DNA of 64,000 nt from G963422745 sp963422745 (GCA_963422745.1 OY730477.1:558001-622000); one strand, 5' to 3'; counted from the first letter of the stretch, positions 44,210 through 52,341 are shown. Numbers and translations: made by a program. Notes: a model not told the origin generated them from the sequence alone.

Positions 44210-45494
44210 ACCCAAAGGTCACCCGGAGCCCGGTTTGACGTTGGCTCCTCAAGTTGATGTTGGCGGTGCTGCAACGACCGTGCCGAATCCCGAATCGTTG
44301 CAGGCGCCGACCGCCGGATCGCAGGCTTGCCAGCTCGATCCCTTGGCGCAGCGCATCGCGAATCGGATCCAATCGCAGGGGCCGATACGAACGTCGGACT
44401 TTGTCGAGGCCGCACTCTACGATCCCGAAGAAGGCTTTTACACCACGCGACGAGCAGGACGCCGGGGGGACTACATCACCGCACCCGAGGTCGGTCCGTT
44501 GTTCGGGGAGGTCATCGCCCGGGCATTGCAGTGTTGGTGGGTTGATACCGGTAGGCCAGCAAGCTTCGACGTCGTTGAGATCGGGGCCGGGACCGGCGCG
44601 CTGGCGCGTTCGGTGCTTGCAAGCGCGGTTCCCGTTGCTCAAGTCATGCGATGGTGGCTGGTTGAGTCGTCGGCCTACCAGCGTGGGTTGCATGCCAGAA
44701 GGTTCACGAAGCTGGATGCGGACTCGAAGTTCGGTACTGAGCGCGATCTGTGTTTGTATGGATCTGGTGCTGCTGAGACGGCGGAGTTCCCAACAGCTGA
44801 CCACCCGGATGGTCAGCGTCAGCAGGGACCCATCTACGTATCCGTCGAACGCCTCGAGCAGGTAACCGGGTCCGCCGCCGTTGTGCTGTTCAACGAGATG
44901 CTCGACAACTGCTCGTTTGAGATCATCGAACACAGCGATGGGTTTTGGCGCGAGGTCTTGGTCGCGCTTGATGACAACGGTTGTTTCATCGAAAGTCTTG
45001 GCGCGGTCGTGGACAGGCCTGACGTCACCGGCGAACAAGGCGCCCGGATACCGCTTCACCATGCCGGTGTTGAGCTGCTGCAACGGGTGCGCCGACGTCA
45101 CCGTCACGCCCGCATCGTCGTGTTCGACTATGCCGCACCAACATCGGAACTCATCCGCCGGAGCCCACACTGGTTACGTACCTATGCCGGGCACCGACGC
45201 GACCACGACTGGCTGACCAACCCGGGTAGTCGCGATATCACCTGCGACTTGGCCATCGAACAGATAGCCGCCACGTTCGACGATGCCCCCGAGATCACCA
45301 GCCAGGCCCGCTGGCTGAAACGTTACGGCATCGACGACCTCGTGAGCGAAGGAAAACACATCTGGATGCAACGAGCAGGTGTGGCCGACCTGGCCGCTAT
45401 AAAGGCCCGCAGCAGGGTGTCGGAGGCCGAAGCGCTGCTTGATCCCACCGGACTGGGCGGGTTTACGGTTTTCGAATGGGTTGGGACACACTGA
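44199..45494 (+). CDS. MidA/NDUFAF7-family SAM-dependent methyltransferase
   Basis: 431 residues. DUF185 hallmarks: FYTTRRAGRRGDYITAPEVGPLFGE, the SAM-binding VEIGAGTGALAR (about residue 126) and VLFNEMLDN (N232), corresponding to the family's NELLDA motif. In mitochondria NDUFAF7 methylates an Arg of NDUFS2 (NuoD) and is needed for complex I assembly. Here the GTG start overlaps nuoN2 by 11 bp, so it is co-translated with complex I #2. The N-terminal 35 residues precede the family core. Role in methylating one or both NuoD proteins is inference. Confidence 0.85.
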   Translation: MAAEPKGHPEPGLTLAPQVDVGGAATTVPNPESLQAPTAGSQACQLDPLAQRIANRIQSQGPIRTSDFVEAALYDPEEGFYTTRRAGRRGDYITAPEVGPLFGEVIARALQCWWVDTGRPASFDVVEIGAGTGALARSVLASAVPVAQVMRWWLVESSAYQRGLHARRFTKLDADSKFGTERDLCLYGSGAAETAEFPTADHPDGQRQQGPIYVSVERLEQVTGSAAVVLFNEMLDNCSFEIIEHSDGFWREVLVALDDNGCFIESLGAVVDRPDVTGEQGARIPLHHAGVELLQRVRRRHRHARIVVFDYAAPTSELIRRSPHWLRTYAGHRRDHDWLTNPGSRDITCDLAIEQIAATFDDAPEITSQARWLKRYGIDDLVSEGKHIWMQRAGVADLAAIKARSRVSEAEALLDPTGLGGFTVFEWVGTH

Positions 45495-45550
45495 GCCAAG
45501 GTGCCTGTGAGGTGATGGTTGAACACGCGGCTCCTCAGCCCTCGCCTTCG

Positions 45551-45556
45551 TAGACT
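45551..45556 (+). promoter_or_regulatory. Predicted -10 (TAGACT) of a leaderless promoter
   Basis: TAGACT-CAGCCGGT-ATG: hexamer 8 nt before the ATG of the HD-domain gene, no ribosome site in between, and the same CAGC after the hexamer as at 33669, 47979 and 50432. Confidence 0.5.
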
Positions 45557-45564
45557 CAGCCGGT

Positions 45565-46359
45565 ATGTCCGAGCCTTCCACTCCTGTCGAGACGCTCGAC
45601 GCCATCGTCATGGCCGACAACGTTGCTGCCGCACTTTGGCACGTGATTGACACAGGTGATATTGACGCCTTGGTTCCTGAGCTCCGGGCTCTGAGAATGG
45701 AGCAGGACCCCATCCATCGCCACAAAGACGTGCTTGCCCACACGGTTGCAGTCGTGGCGAAGACACCGGCGGATCTCACTGTGCGCCTCGCAGCCTTGTT
45801 TCACGACATCGCCAAACCAAGGACCCGCAGCTACGAACACGGCGGGGTGACGTTTCGTGACCACGAACTCGTGGGTGCGCGGATCACACGCAAGCGGATG
45901 AGGGCGATGGGATATCACCGACAGATGGTCCACGACGTGTCGGAACTGGTGCGACTATCCGGCCGGTTCAAAGGCTACGACCACACCTGGAGTGATGCTG
46001 CCGTGCGACGTTACGCACGTGACGCCGGGCATCTGCTCGCCAAACTCAACGCGCTCGTGCGCTCGGACTGCACCACCCGCAACCAACAAAAGGCACAGAA
46101 CCTGCAGCACGCAATGGATGACCTTGAGCGGCGTATCGCGGACCTGGCCAAGCAGGACCGACGAGCAGCCGAACGTCCCCAGATCGACGGCGCAGCCGTC
46201 ATGTCGCACCTCGGCATCGGCCCCGGCCCGGCCGTCGGCCGGGTTATGGCCTGGTTGCTGGAACTCAAGCGAAGCACAGGCGAGATCCCCGAAGACGAAC
46301 TGTATGCCCGTCTTGATGCCTTCTGGGAGAGGCAGCGAGCGTCAACTCGATCTTCGTGA
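45565..46359 (+). CDS. HD-domain protein resembling the C-terminal half of CCA-adding enzyme
   Basis: 264 residues. The HD phosphohydrolase signature is visible: HRHKDVLAHTVAV, LAALFHDIAKPRTR, RDHELVGARITRKRM, then the YARDAGHLLAKLNALVRSDCTTRN and RPQIDGAAVMSHLGIGPGPAVGR segments typical of the C-terminal part of bacterial tRNA nucleotidyltransferase/HD proteins. The N-terminal polymerase head, with its DxD motif, is absent: only about 55 residues precede the HD domain. So it may be a stand-alone tRNA-end phosphatase/phosphodiesterase or a split-off domain. Substrate unknown. Confidence 0.75.
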   Translation: MSEPSTPVETLDAIVMADNVAAALWHVIDTGDIDALVPELRALRMEQDPIHRHKDVLAHTVAVVAKTPADLTVRLAALFHDIAKPRTRSYEHGGVTFRDHELVGARITRKRMRAMGYHRQMVHDVSELVRLSGRFKGYDHTWSDAAVRRYARDAGHLLAKLNALVRSDCTTRNQQKAQNLQHAMDDLERRIADLAKQDRRAAERPQIDGAAVMSHLGIGPGPAVGRVMAWLLELKRSTGEIPEDELYARLDAFWERQRASTRSS

Positions 46360-46437
46360 AGACGCGGTCGTTGCGGACTCACCACCAATATCAACAGAGA
46401 ATCCACCAGCGGAATAGGCCACCCACCCGGTACGACC

Positions 46438-46477
46438 CCGCTGTTCGTTGCGGGTCCGCCCCGTTGACCCGCAGCGG
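46438..46477. promoter_or_regulatory. Dyad upstream of asd
   Basis: CCGCTG/CAGCGG outer arms enclose GCGGGTC (46450-46456) and GACCCGC (46466-46472) with a 9-nt loop. It abuts the predicted -10 of asd at 46478. Could be an operator, or a hairpin ending transcription of the HD gene, although no T-run follows. Confidence 0.35.
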
Positions 46478-46483
46478 TAAGAT
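46478..46483 (+). promoter_or_regulatory. Predicted -10 (TAAGAT) of asd, leaderless
   Basis: TAAGAT lies 6 nt before ATG 46490, so transcription would begin at or next to the start codon. A TTGACC at 46464 is only 8 nt from the hexamer and cannot serve as its -35. Confidence 0.45.
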
Positions 46484-46489
46484 GCCAGT

Positions 46490-47512
46490 ATGCACGTAGG
46501 GATCCTCGGTGTCACAGGCCAGGTCGGTGCTGTCATGCTTGACGTCTTGGCCGGGCGCAATCTGGACGTCACCTCGCTGCGTGTATTTGCCTCAGGACGT
46601 TCTGCGGGCAAAACCATTGAGTGGCGCGGTGCGGTCATCGCCGTCGAAGACGCGGCCGTCGCCGACTTCGACGGACTCGACGTCTGCTTGTTCTCAGCGG
46701 GGGCCACCATAAGCCGACAGATCGCCCCGACGGCCGCAGCCGCAGGCGCGATAGTCATCGACAACTCCTCGGCGTGGAGGATGGACCCGGCTGTGCCGCT
46801 TGTCGTGCCGGAAGTCAACGCCCACGCCTTGGCTCGGATTTCCAAAGGAATCGTCGCCAACCCCAACTGCACCACCATGGTCGCCATGCCGGTTATGAGT
46901 CCGTTAGCGGAACTGGCTGGCCTCCGCTCGATGGTGGTGTCCACATATCAAGCCGTGTCGGGTGCGGGACGCTCGGGTGTGCGAGAGCTCGACGAGCAAG
47001 TTCAAAAGGTCGGCGTGCAGGGGCCCGAGCTCACCCTTGACGGGTCTTCGGCTGGCCTTGAGCGTGGCGACAATTTCATCAAGCCAATTGCCTTCAACGT
47101 TGTACCGCTCGCAGGATCAATTCTCAACGATGGCAGCAACGACACCAACGAGGAGCGAAAACTACGAGACGAGAGTCGCAAGATCCTCGGACTACCGGAG
47201 CTCGAGGTTTCCGCCACCTGCGTACGGGTGCCCGTCTATACGGGGCATTCGATGTCGATCAACGCTCGCTTCTCGTCACCCGTCTCCCCCAAACAGGCAC
47301 GTGAACTGCTCGCTGACACATCCGGGGTCGTGCTGAGCGACGTTCCCACACCTCTGCAAGCGGCCGGGGCTGATCCCACCTACGTGGGTCGTATACGTGT
47401 TGACCCCACCGTTGAGCACGGGCTGAGCCTGTTTCTGTCGGGCGACAACCTCCGCAAAGGGGCCGCTCTCAACGCTGTTCAGATCGCCGAATCTCTGGCG
47501 AACTTCAACTGA
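46490..47512 (+). CDS. asd: Aspartate-semialdehyde dehydrogenase
   Basis: Reduces aspartyl phosphate to aspartate semialdehyde for lysine, methionine, threonine and cell-wall diaminopimelate synthesis. NADP-binding GVTGQVGAVM at the N terminus, catalytic Cys127 in NPNCTTM, the STYQAVSGAGRSG loop, and VYTGHSMSINARF with the catalytic His. 340 residues, normal. No lysC (aspartokinase) neighbour, which often precedes it in actinobacteria. Confidence 0.95.
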   Translation: MHVGILGVTGQVGAVMLDVLAGRNLDVTSLRVFASGRSAGKTIEWRGAVIAVEDAAVADFDGLDVCLFSAGATISRQIAPTAAAAGAIVIDNSSAWRMDPAVPLVVPEVNAHALARISKGIVANPNCTTMVAMPVMSPLAELAGLRSMVVSTYQAVSGAGRSGVRELDEQVQKVGVQGPELTLDGSSAGLERGDNFIKPIAFNVVPLAGSILNDGSNDTNEERKLRDESRKILGLPELEVSATCVRVPVYTGHSMSINARFSSPVSPKQARELLADTSGVVLSDVPTPLQAAGADPTYVGRIRVDPTVEHGLSLFLSGDNLRKGAALNAVQIAESLANFN

Positions 47513-47538
47513 GCTGCGCCGCTGGGTGCTGGTTCCGG

Positions 47539-47970
47539 CTAAGGGCCGAGGATACGCTCCGGCGAAACGAGCACTGCAACCCTTTTCTCTTCGGCCATGA
47601 CCCTGTCGAATTCGTCCCAGTCTTCGTGAGTGCCTCCGGCGGCGAGGAACACAGCGCGCAACAGAGCTGAAAGGCCGCCCGCCCCGGCGTCGGCGTCGCT
47701 GTCGATCACCTCGGAAGGTCCCTCTACACCAACCCAGCGCCAGCCACGACGAAACGTCACCGATGCCCGACTGACCGCGCGCACACGCGCTACCTTTGCG
47801 ACCTGTCCACGGGCGACGAAGGCAACGGTGTCGTTACCGGTTCTGGGATGCACCAGCGGCCCAGCGTTCACAACCGATGCGTGCACCGAGCCGTCTGCTC
47901 GTGTGACCGCCACGACACACAGTCCGGTTTCCACCGATGCCAGCTGCTTGACATCATCAAAATCAGCCAT
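47539..47970 (-). CDS. PPOX-class (probable F420- or flavin-dependent) split-barrel protein
   Basis: 143 residues from ATG 47970. The fold signature of pyridoxamine-5'-phosphate-oxidase-like proteins is seen in GLCVVAVTRADGSVHASVVNAG, ARVRAVSRASVTFRRGWRWVGVEG and the C-terminal EEKRVAVLVSPERILGP. The second ATG of the frame is chosen because a TAAGCT -10 box sits 8 nt upstream; the upstream ATG 47988 would overlap that box. Cofactor could be F420 or FMN; substrate unknown. Convergent with asd. Confidence 0.75.
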   Translation of the reverse strand: MADFDDVKQLASVETGLCVVAVTRADGSVHASVVNAGPLVHPRTGNDTVAFVARGQVAKVARVRAVSRASVTFRRGWRWVGVEGPSEVIDSDADAGAGGLSALLRAVFLAAGGTHEDWDEFDRVMAEEKRVAVLVSPERILGP

Positions 47971-47978
47971 CGTCGCTG

Positions 47979-47984
47979 AGCTTA
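47979..47984 (-). promoter_or_regulatory. Predicted -10 (TAAGCT) of a leaderless promoter
   Basis: On the minus strand TAAGCT-CAGCGACG-ATG: 8 nt between hexamer and start codon, with CAGC directly after the hexamer, as at three other single-gene starts in the window. It decides between two in-frame ATGs. Confidence 0.5.
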
Positions 47985-48061
47985 GCATTGGCGCGATATC
48001 GCTTGTGAAGATCGGTTCGTGTTGCCCAACTCAGTGATGAGACCCAACCAACGAGAGCATC

Positions 48062-48067
48062 TAGACT
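48062..48067 (+). promoter_or_regulatory. Candidate -10 (TAGACT) for the ketoacyl synthase gene
   Basis: TAGACT lies 26 nt before GTG 48094, so the transcript would carry a leader of about 20 nt with GGGGA as a weak ribosome site. It supports GTG 48094 over the upstream in-frame starts, which lie before the promoter. Confidence 0.35.
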
Positions 48068-48093
48068 GCGCACGCGAACATCCGGGGATTCTT

Positions 48094-49188
48094 GTGAAGA
48101 AACGCGCAACGATCACCGGCTGGGGCAAGTGCGTTCCACCGGTGAAGCTCACCAACGCCGACCTTGAGGAATTGGTCGACACCGACAGCGAATGGATCGT
48201 CGAACGCACGGGTATCCATGAACGAGGGATCTCCCACGTTGAGGTCACCGATTTGGCCGAGGTGGCGGCACTTCGCGCTATCGCTGCGGCTGGTTTGACC
48301 GTAGCTGACATTGACCTGCTTTGTGTCGCCACCGTGACGCCCGAAATCACCTGTCCCAGCCAGGCCTGCACTCTGCAGGAGCGTCTCGGTGCCCAGAATT
48401 CCGCCGCGTTCGACCTCAATGCCGCCTGCAGCGGTTGGGTGTATGGCAGTTCCGTGGTGTCGTCAATGATCGAATCGGGAGTGGCCAGTAACGTCTTGCT
48501 TGTCGGGGCGGAAAAGCTCCACTTCGTCATGGACTACTGGGACCGGGCCACCTGCATCCTCTTCGGTGACGGCGCCGGTGCTGTGGTTATGCAGCCGTCC
48601 ACCGCCGGTGACGGGATACTCGCCCATGACCTTGGTGCTGACGGCAAGCAGGGCCGCACCATGGTGTTTCCAACCCTCGGTACCCGAGGCGAGATCTTGC
48701 GCCAGCGCAACCCCTTTGTGGACCGCCTTCACTTTGAGGGTCGCAATGTTTATAAGATCGCGGTACGGGGAATGGAGAACTCCGTGCGTCGAGCTCTGCG
48801 TCGTGCAGAACTGTCTCCCGAAGACGTGGATCTTGTGGTCCCACATCAGGCCAACGAACGGATCATTGACGCGGCGACGCGGCGCCTGGGGCTTGCTTCG
48901 GACAAGGTAATGGTCAACATTTCCAACCACGGGAACTCTGCGGCAGCGTCGATTCCGATGGCCTTGACCGACGCGCTGCATGCGGGGCGAATCGGGCCTG
49001 GGGCGGTAGTGGTTCAGACAGCCTTCGGAGGTGGGGTTACCTGGGGGTCCACGGTGATCCGCTGGGGCGAGCGCACTACCCCGATCAATGACAGCGACGT
49101 TGAATTGCCGTCAACGGACCTGAGCGTCTTTGAAATCCTCGCTGAGAACCGGGAGTTCTTCGCGCCTTTCCATAGCGAGGATCCGTAA
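48094..49188 (+). CDS. 3-oxoacyl-ACP synthase III family protein
   Basis: FabH-type decarboxylating condensing enzyme. With GTG 48094 as start it has 364 residues, the catalytic triad being C112 (NAACSGW), H251 (PHQANERIIDAATRRLG) and N281 (NHGNSAAASIPMAL). The N-terminal motif ITGWGKCVPP and TDSEWIVERTGI is intact. An extended frame to 48019 exists but runs over the predicted promoter. It stands alone, without fabD or acpP beside it, so whether it starts fatty-acid synthesis or a specialised acyl chain is open. Confidence 0.88.
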   Translation: MKKRATITGWGKCVPPVKLTNADLEELVDTDSEWIVERTGIHERGISHVEVTDLAEVAALRAIAAAGLTVADIDLLCVATVTPEITCPSQACTLQERLGAQNSAAFDLNAACSGWVYGSSVVSSMIESGVASNVLLVGAEKLHFVMDYWDRATCILFGDGAGAVVMQPSTAGDGILAHDLGADGKQGRTMVFPTLGTRGEILRQRNPFVDRLHFEGRNVYKIAVRGMENSVRRALRRAELSPEDVDLVVPHQANERIIDAATRRLGLASDKVMVNISNHGNSAAASIPMALTDALHAGRIGPGAVVVQTAFGGGVTWGSTVIRWGERTTPINDSDVELPSTDLSVFEILAENREFFAPFHSEDP

Positions 49189-49220
49189 CGCCAACGCGGC
49201 CTGATACGCCTTGAGGGTCT

Positions 49221-50423
49221 TCAGGACTTTCGTCTTGGCAACCATCGACGGATAAGCCCCGCCTCGGCGCTGACGTCGTCGGCTGCTTCAACATTCACAC
49301 CGCTGCCGCCGCGACGGCTTGCGCTCTCGGCCAAGGTGTCCTCCAGGACCTCGTGGTGCTGTCGGAACCCTGAAATAAATCCCTGTGCCGTCGCCGCGAA
49401 CGGCAGCGATAACAACGCTCCCACCACCCCGAGCAGAGCGGCACCGGCGAGCACAGATCCAAAGGCAACAGCCACGTGGATCTCCATCGTTTGGGCTGTG
49501 ATCCGTGGCGCAAACAGGAAGTTCTCAACTTGCTGATAGACGATCACGACCACGAGGACCAACAGACCCGTGCTCGGATCCTCAAGAGCGGACACGAGTA
49601 CGGGCAGCGCACCGGCGATGTAGGTACCGACGACAGGGATGAACTGCGACATGACGCCCAGCCACACAGCAAGAGGCACGGGGAACGGCACATCAATGAT
49701 GGTGAAGGCAATCCAATGCACGACCGACGACACGAAACCGAGCACCAGACGCGAATAGATGTAGCCACCGGTCTTGTCGATGGCGAGATCCCAGACCGCC
49801 AGAACCGTACGCTGACGCTCTGGTGCCAGAAACGAACACACGACCCGACGCAGCTTCGGCCCTTCAGCCACAAGATAGTACAGAAACAACCCAACAGTGA
49901 ATGCCTGGAACACCACGTTTACGACGGCGGTGCCGACATTCAACACATCATCAGCGAAACGGCCAGCCAGATCCTGAATCCCACCGCCTTCTACGAACTC
50001 GTCGCTCACTCGCTGCAGGTCCAAGTCATCGTCGATATTGTCCTGTAACCAACCCTCAAGGTCTTCCACGTACCTGGGTGCCTCACCGATAAAGCTGTTG
50101 AGCTGGGTAGCCATTGCTGTGCCGACGGCGGCGGAGAACCCGACGAGCCCGATCAGAGTGGCCACAAAAACGAGCCAGACACCGAGCCCACGCCGGATTC
50201 CCCAGCGCTCCAATCGATTAACGGCTGGTTCGATGGCAAAGGAAAGAAACAGCGAGATCAAGATGACGATCAGAAGCGGTCTCAGGGCGCGGATCGCCCC
50301 GGTGCCCAGGTAGACAATCACCCATCCCACCCAGAACAACACGATCGCTTTGATCAGCCACACAGGCACCTTCCTGTCGGAAGGTCCTGGCATGTCAACC
50401 GCGCTGTAACTGCTGTCGGCCAT
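49221..50423 (-). CDS. AI-2E-family (TerC/PerM-like) membrane permease
   Basis: 400 residues. About seven to eight membrane helices with the family pattern: paired N-terminal helices, a long amphipathic periplasmic segment (about 105-165), and the C-terminal cluster FIPVVGTYIAGALPVLVSAL, VYQQVENFLFAPRI and GALLGVVGALLSLPFAA. Family members transport small molecules or ions, including Na+/H+ exchange in some; the substrate here is unknown. The name AI-2E is historical. Convergent with the FabH gene, divergent from the ribosomal operon. Confidence 0.88.
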   Translation of the reverse strand: MADSSYSAVDMPGPSDRKVPVWLIKAIVLFWVGWVIVYLGTGAIRALRPLLIVILISLFLSFAIEPAVNRLERWGIRRGLGVWLVFVATLIGLVGFSAAVGTAMATQLNSFIGEAPRYVEDLEGWLQDNIDDDLDLQRVSDEFVEGGGIQDLAGRFADDVLNVGTAVVNVVFQAFTVGLFLYYLVAEGPKLRRVVCSFLAPERQRTVLAVWDLAIDKTGGYIYSRLVLGFVSSVVHWIAFTIIDVPFPVPLAVWLGVMSQFIPVVGTYIAGALPVLVSALEDPSTGLLVLVVVIVYQQVENFLFAPRITAQTMEIHVAVAFGSVLAGAALLGVVGALLSLPFAATAQGFISGFRQHHEVLEDTLAESASRRGGSGVNVEAADDVSAEAGLIRRWLPRRKS

Positions 50424-50431
50424 TGGTGCTG

Positions 50432-50437
50432 AACCTA
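50432..50437 (-). promoter_or_regulatory. Predicted -10 (TAGGTT) of a leaderless promoter
   Basis: Minus strand TAGGTT-CAGCACCA-ATG, 8 nt to the permease start codon, again with CAGC after the hexamer and no ribosome site. Confidence 0.5.
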
Positions 50438-50504
50438 ATCGCTGCGTGTTGGTGGTGTTTGATTGCCTGACCCTGTTCGGCCCAGCCGTTCTCGTCGGTT
50501 GTTG

Positions 50505-50533
50505 TTGGCATCGCTACGAGACCCCGTTACGCT
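50505..50533 (+). promoter_or_regulatory. Promoter of the ribosomal protein operon
   Basis: TTGGCA (50505-50510), a 17-bp spacer and TACGCT (50528-50533) resemble a sigma-70 promoter with both boxes. Transcription would start near 50540 and give a leader of about 175 nt before rplC. Confidence 0.55.
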
Positions 50534-50615
50534 GCTCTGACCGTTGACGGGCTCGCCCCGTTGCTCAGCTCGATGTCCGTGCAGGCCCGAGGGAACCGCA
50601 CGGCAAATCCCAACT

Positions 50616-50648
50616 AACGCTCCGCCGGGCTTGCCCGAGCGGAGCGTT
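50616..50648 (+). promoter_or_regulatory. Strong hairpin in the rplC leader
   Basis: AACGCTCCGC pairs with GCGGAGCGTT and inner CGGGC with GCCCG around a TT loop, 15 bp in all with a single bulged A. A second small hairpin (CGGCCG/CGGCCG, 50657-50672) follows. No T-run, so not a plain terminator. Position suits an autoregulatory leader of a ribosomal protein such as L4 or L3. Confidence 0.55.
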
Positions 50649-50714
50649 GATGTGAGCGGCCGACCCCGGCCGACATGTATCCATACCGAAACAACAATCC
50701 ACACAGGAACAGCC

Positions 50715-51353
50715 ATGGCCACCAAGGCGATAGTCGGCGAGAAGCTCGGCATGACCCAGGTCTGGGACGAAGACAGCCGCGTGGTTTCGGTCACGGTGTT
50801 GCGCGTGCCGCCCTGCCGCGTGGTCCAGGTCAAAACACCTGAAACCGACGGCTACAGCGCTATTCAGGTCACCCGTGGCGTGCAAGATCCCGCCAAGCTC
50901 ACGCGCCCCGAGGCTGGTCATTTCGACACCGCCGGTGTTGAGCCGGGCCGTTTGCTGGTCGAACTTCGACTTGACGACGTGAGCGGCTACACCGTCGGCC
51001 AACAAATTGCCGCCGATCTTGTAGCGCAGGGCTCGCTTGTGGACGTCACAGCCGTGTCCAAAGGCAAAGGCTTCAGCGGCGTCATGAAACGCCATGGTTT
51101 CGCCGGTGCGCCTGCCAGCCACGGGGCCCACAAGGTTCACCGCAAACCGGGCGCAATCGGGCAATGCGCCACCCCGAGTCGTGTGTTCAAGGGCAAGAAA
51201 CTGCCGGGCCGTCATGGTGCAACCAAAACCACAACTCTCAACCTTGAAGTGATCACCAGCGACGTTGACGCTGGAGTGATCCTCGTTAAGGGTTCCGTAC
51301 CCGGACCTCGCGGCGCCATCGTCGTGATCCGCGACGCAGTGAAGGGCCGATGA
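50715..51353 (+). CDS. rplC: 50S ribosomal protein L3
   Basis: 212 residues, start ATG 50715 after AGGAAC; the open frame upstream to 50544 is leader sequence. MATKAIVGEKLGMTQVWDE at the N terminus and SKGKGFSGVMKRHGF, the glutamine-loop region and KLPGRHGA near the peptidyl transferase entrance are typical. First gene of the operon here: rpsJ (S10), which normally precedes it, is absent. Confidence 0.97.
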   Translation: MATKAIVGEKLGMTQVWDEDSRVVSVTVLRVPPCRVVQVKTPETDGYSAIQVTRGVQDPAKLTRPEAGHFDTAGVEPGRLLVELRLDDVSGYTVGQQIAADLVAQGSLVDVTAVSKGKGFSGVMKRHGFAGAPASHGAHKVHRKPGAIGQCATPSRVFKGKKLPGRHGATKTTTLNLEVITSDVDAGVILVKGSVPGPRGAIVVIRDAVKGR

Positions 51354-52051
51354 CCATGGTTGAGGCGCTGATACGGACCCAGACCGGCGACCGTGTGGGA
51401 ACAGCCGAATTGGAAGAGTCCGTCTTCGGTATTGAACGCAACATGGCTGTGATGCATCAGGTGGTCAACGCCCAGCTCGCAGCCAGACGGGCCGGAACGC
51501 ACTCCACCAAGACCCGGGCCGAGGTACGCGGCGGTGGAGCGAAGCCGTGGCGCCAAAAAGGTACCGGTCGGGCCCGAGCTGGCAGCTCCCGTCTTCCTCA
51601 CTGGCGAGGGGGTGGTGTTGCCCATGGCCCCAAGCCACGCGACCACAGTCAGCGAACCCCCAAGAAGATGAAGCGGTTGGCTTTGCGGTCCGCTCTGTCT
51701 GATCGTGCAGGCGACGGTAATGTAGTCGTCGTTGATTGCTGGACATTCAACGAGCCCCGCACTCGTGACGCCGTCGCCGCTCTTGATGCGCTTGGTGCCG
51801 TCGGCAAGGTCCTGATCGTTCTGGGCGACGGCGATGTCATCGCCCACAAGAGCTTCCGTAACCTCGGTCACGTCCACTGCCTGCAAGTGCGTGAACTCAA
51901 CACTTACGATGTCCTTGATAGTGACGTCGTGATCTTTACGATCGAGACCCTCGCGGAGGCTCAGAACGACAACGCCGTCCGCATTAAGGAGGCGAGGGAT
52001 CCTGGTGCAGCCTTTGGTGTCGAATCCTCCGATAAAGGTGAGAACTCATGA
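51350..52051 (+). CDS. rplD: 50S ribosomal protein L4
   Basis: 233 residues. The extended loop that lines the exit tunnel is recognisable: GGGAKPWRQKGTGRARAGSSRLPHWRGGG, split here as GGGAKPWRQKGTGRAR and following residues. ATG 51350 overlaps the rplC stop; ATG 51356 is possible. L4 is the classical autoregulator of S10-type operons, but whether it acts on the leader hairpin here is untested. Confidence 0.96.
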   Translation: MTMVEALIRTQTGDRVGTAELEESVFGIERNMAVMHQVVNAQLAARRAGTHSTKTRAEVRGGGAKPWRQKGTGRARAGSSRLPHWRGGGVAHGPKPRDHSQRTPKKMKRLALRSALSDRAGDGNVVVVDCWTFNEPRTRDAVAALDALGAVGKVLIVLGDGDVIAHKSFRNLGHVHCLQVRELNTYDVLDSDVVIFTIETLAEAQNDNAVRIKEARDPGAAFGVESSDKGENS

Positions 52052-52338
52052 AGGACTATCGTGATGTCCTGATCAGGCCGGTCGTTTCGGAAAAGTCCTA
52101 TGGCCTGCTTGAGGAGAACGTCTACACCTTTTTGGTGGCGCCCAGCGCCTCCAAGCCCGAGATCCGCGATGCGGTTGAGCACCTCTTTGACGTTAAGGTC
52201 GTCAAGGTCAATACCTTGAACCGCAAAGGCAAACGAATTCGAAATCGTCGCGCCGCTGCCATGGGACGTCGTCCGGACCGCAGGCGAGCATTTGTCACCC
52301 TGGCCGAGGGTGACGCGATTGAACTGTTTGAGGCCTGA
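52048..52338 (+). CDS. rplW: 50S ribosomal protein L23
   Basis: 96 residues. RDVLIRPVVSEKSY at the N terminus and FDVKVVKVNTLNRKGK are the family signatures. Forms the docking site for trigger factor and SRP at the tunnel exit. Overlaps rplD by 4 bp. Confidence 0.96.
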   Translation: MKDYRDVLIRPVVSEKSYGLLEENVYTFLVAPSASKPEIRDAVEHLFDVKVVKVNTLNRKGKRIRNRRAAAMGRRPDRRRAFVTLAEGDAIELFEA

Positions 52339-52341
52339 TCC

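Noticed and set aside
46464..46469. TTGACC as a -35 box for asd
   Set aside because: Only 8 bp from the TAAGAT hexamer, far from the required 16-18 bp; more likely part of the dyad.
50544..50714. Longer rplC start within the leader
   Set aside because: The translation before MATKAIVGEK is unrelated to L3 and covers the leader hairpins; ATG 50715 matches the family start.
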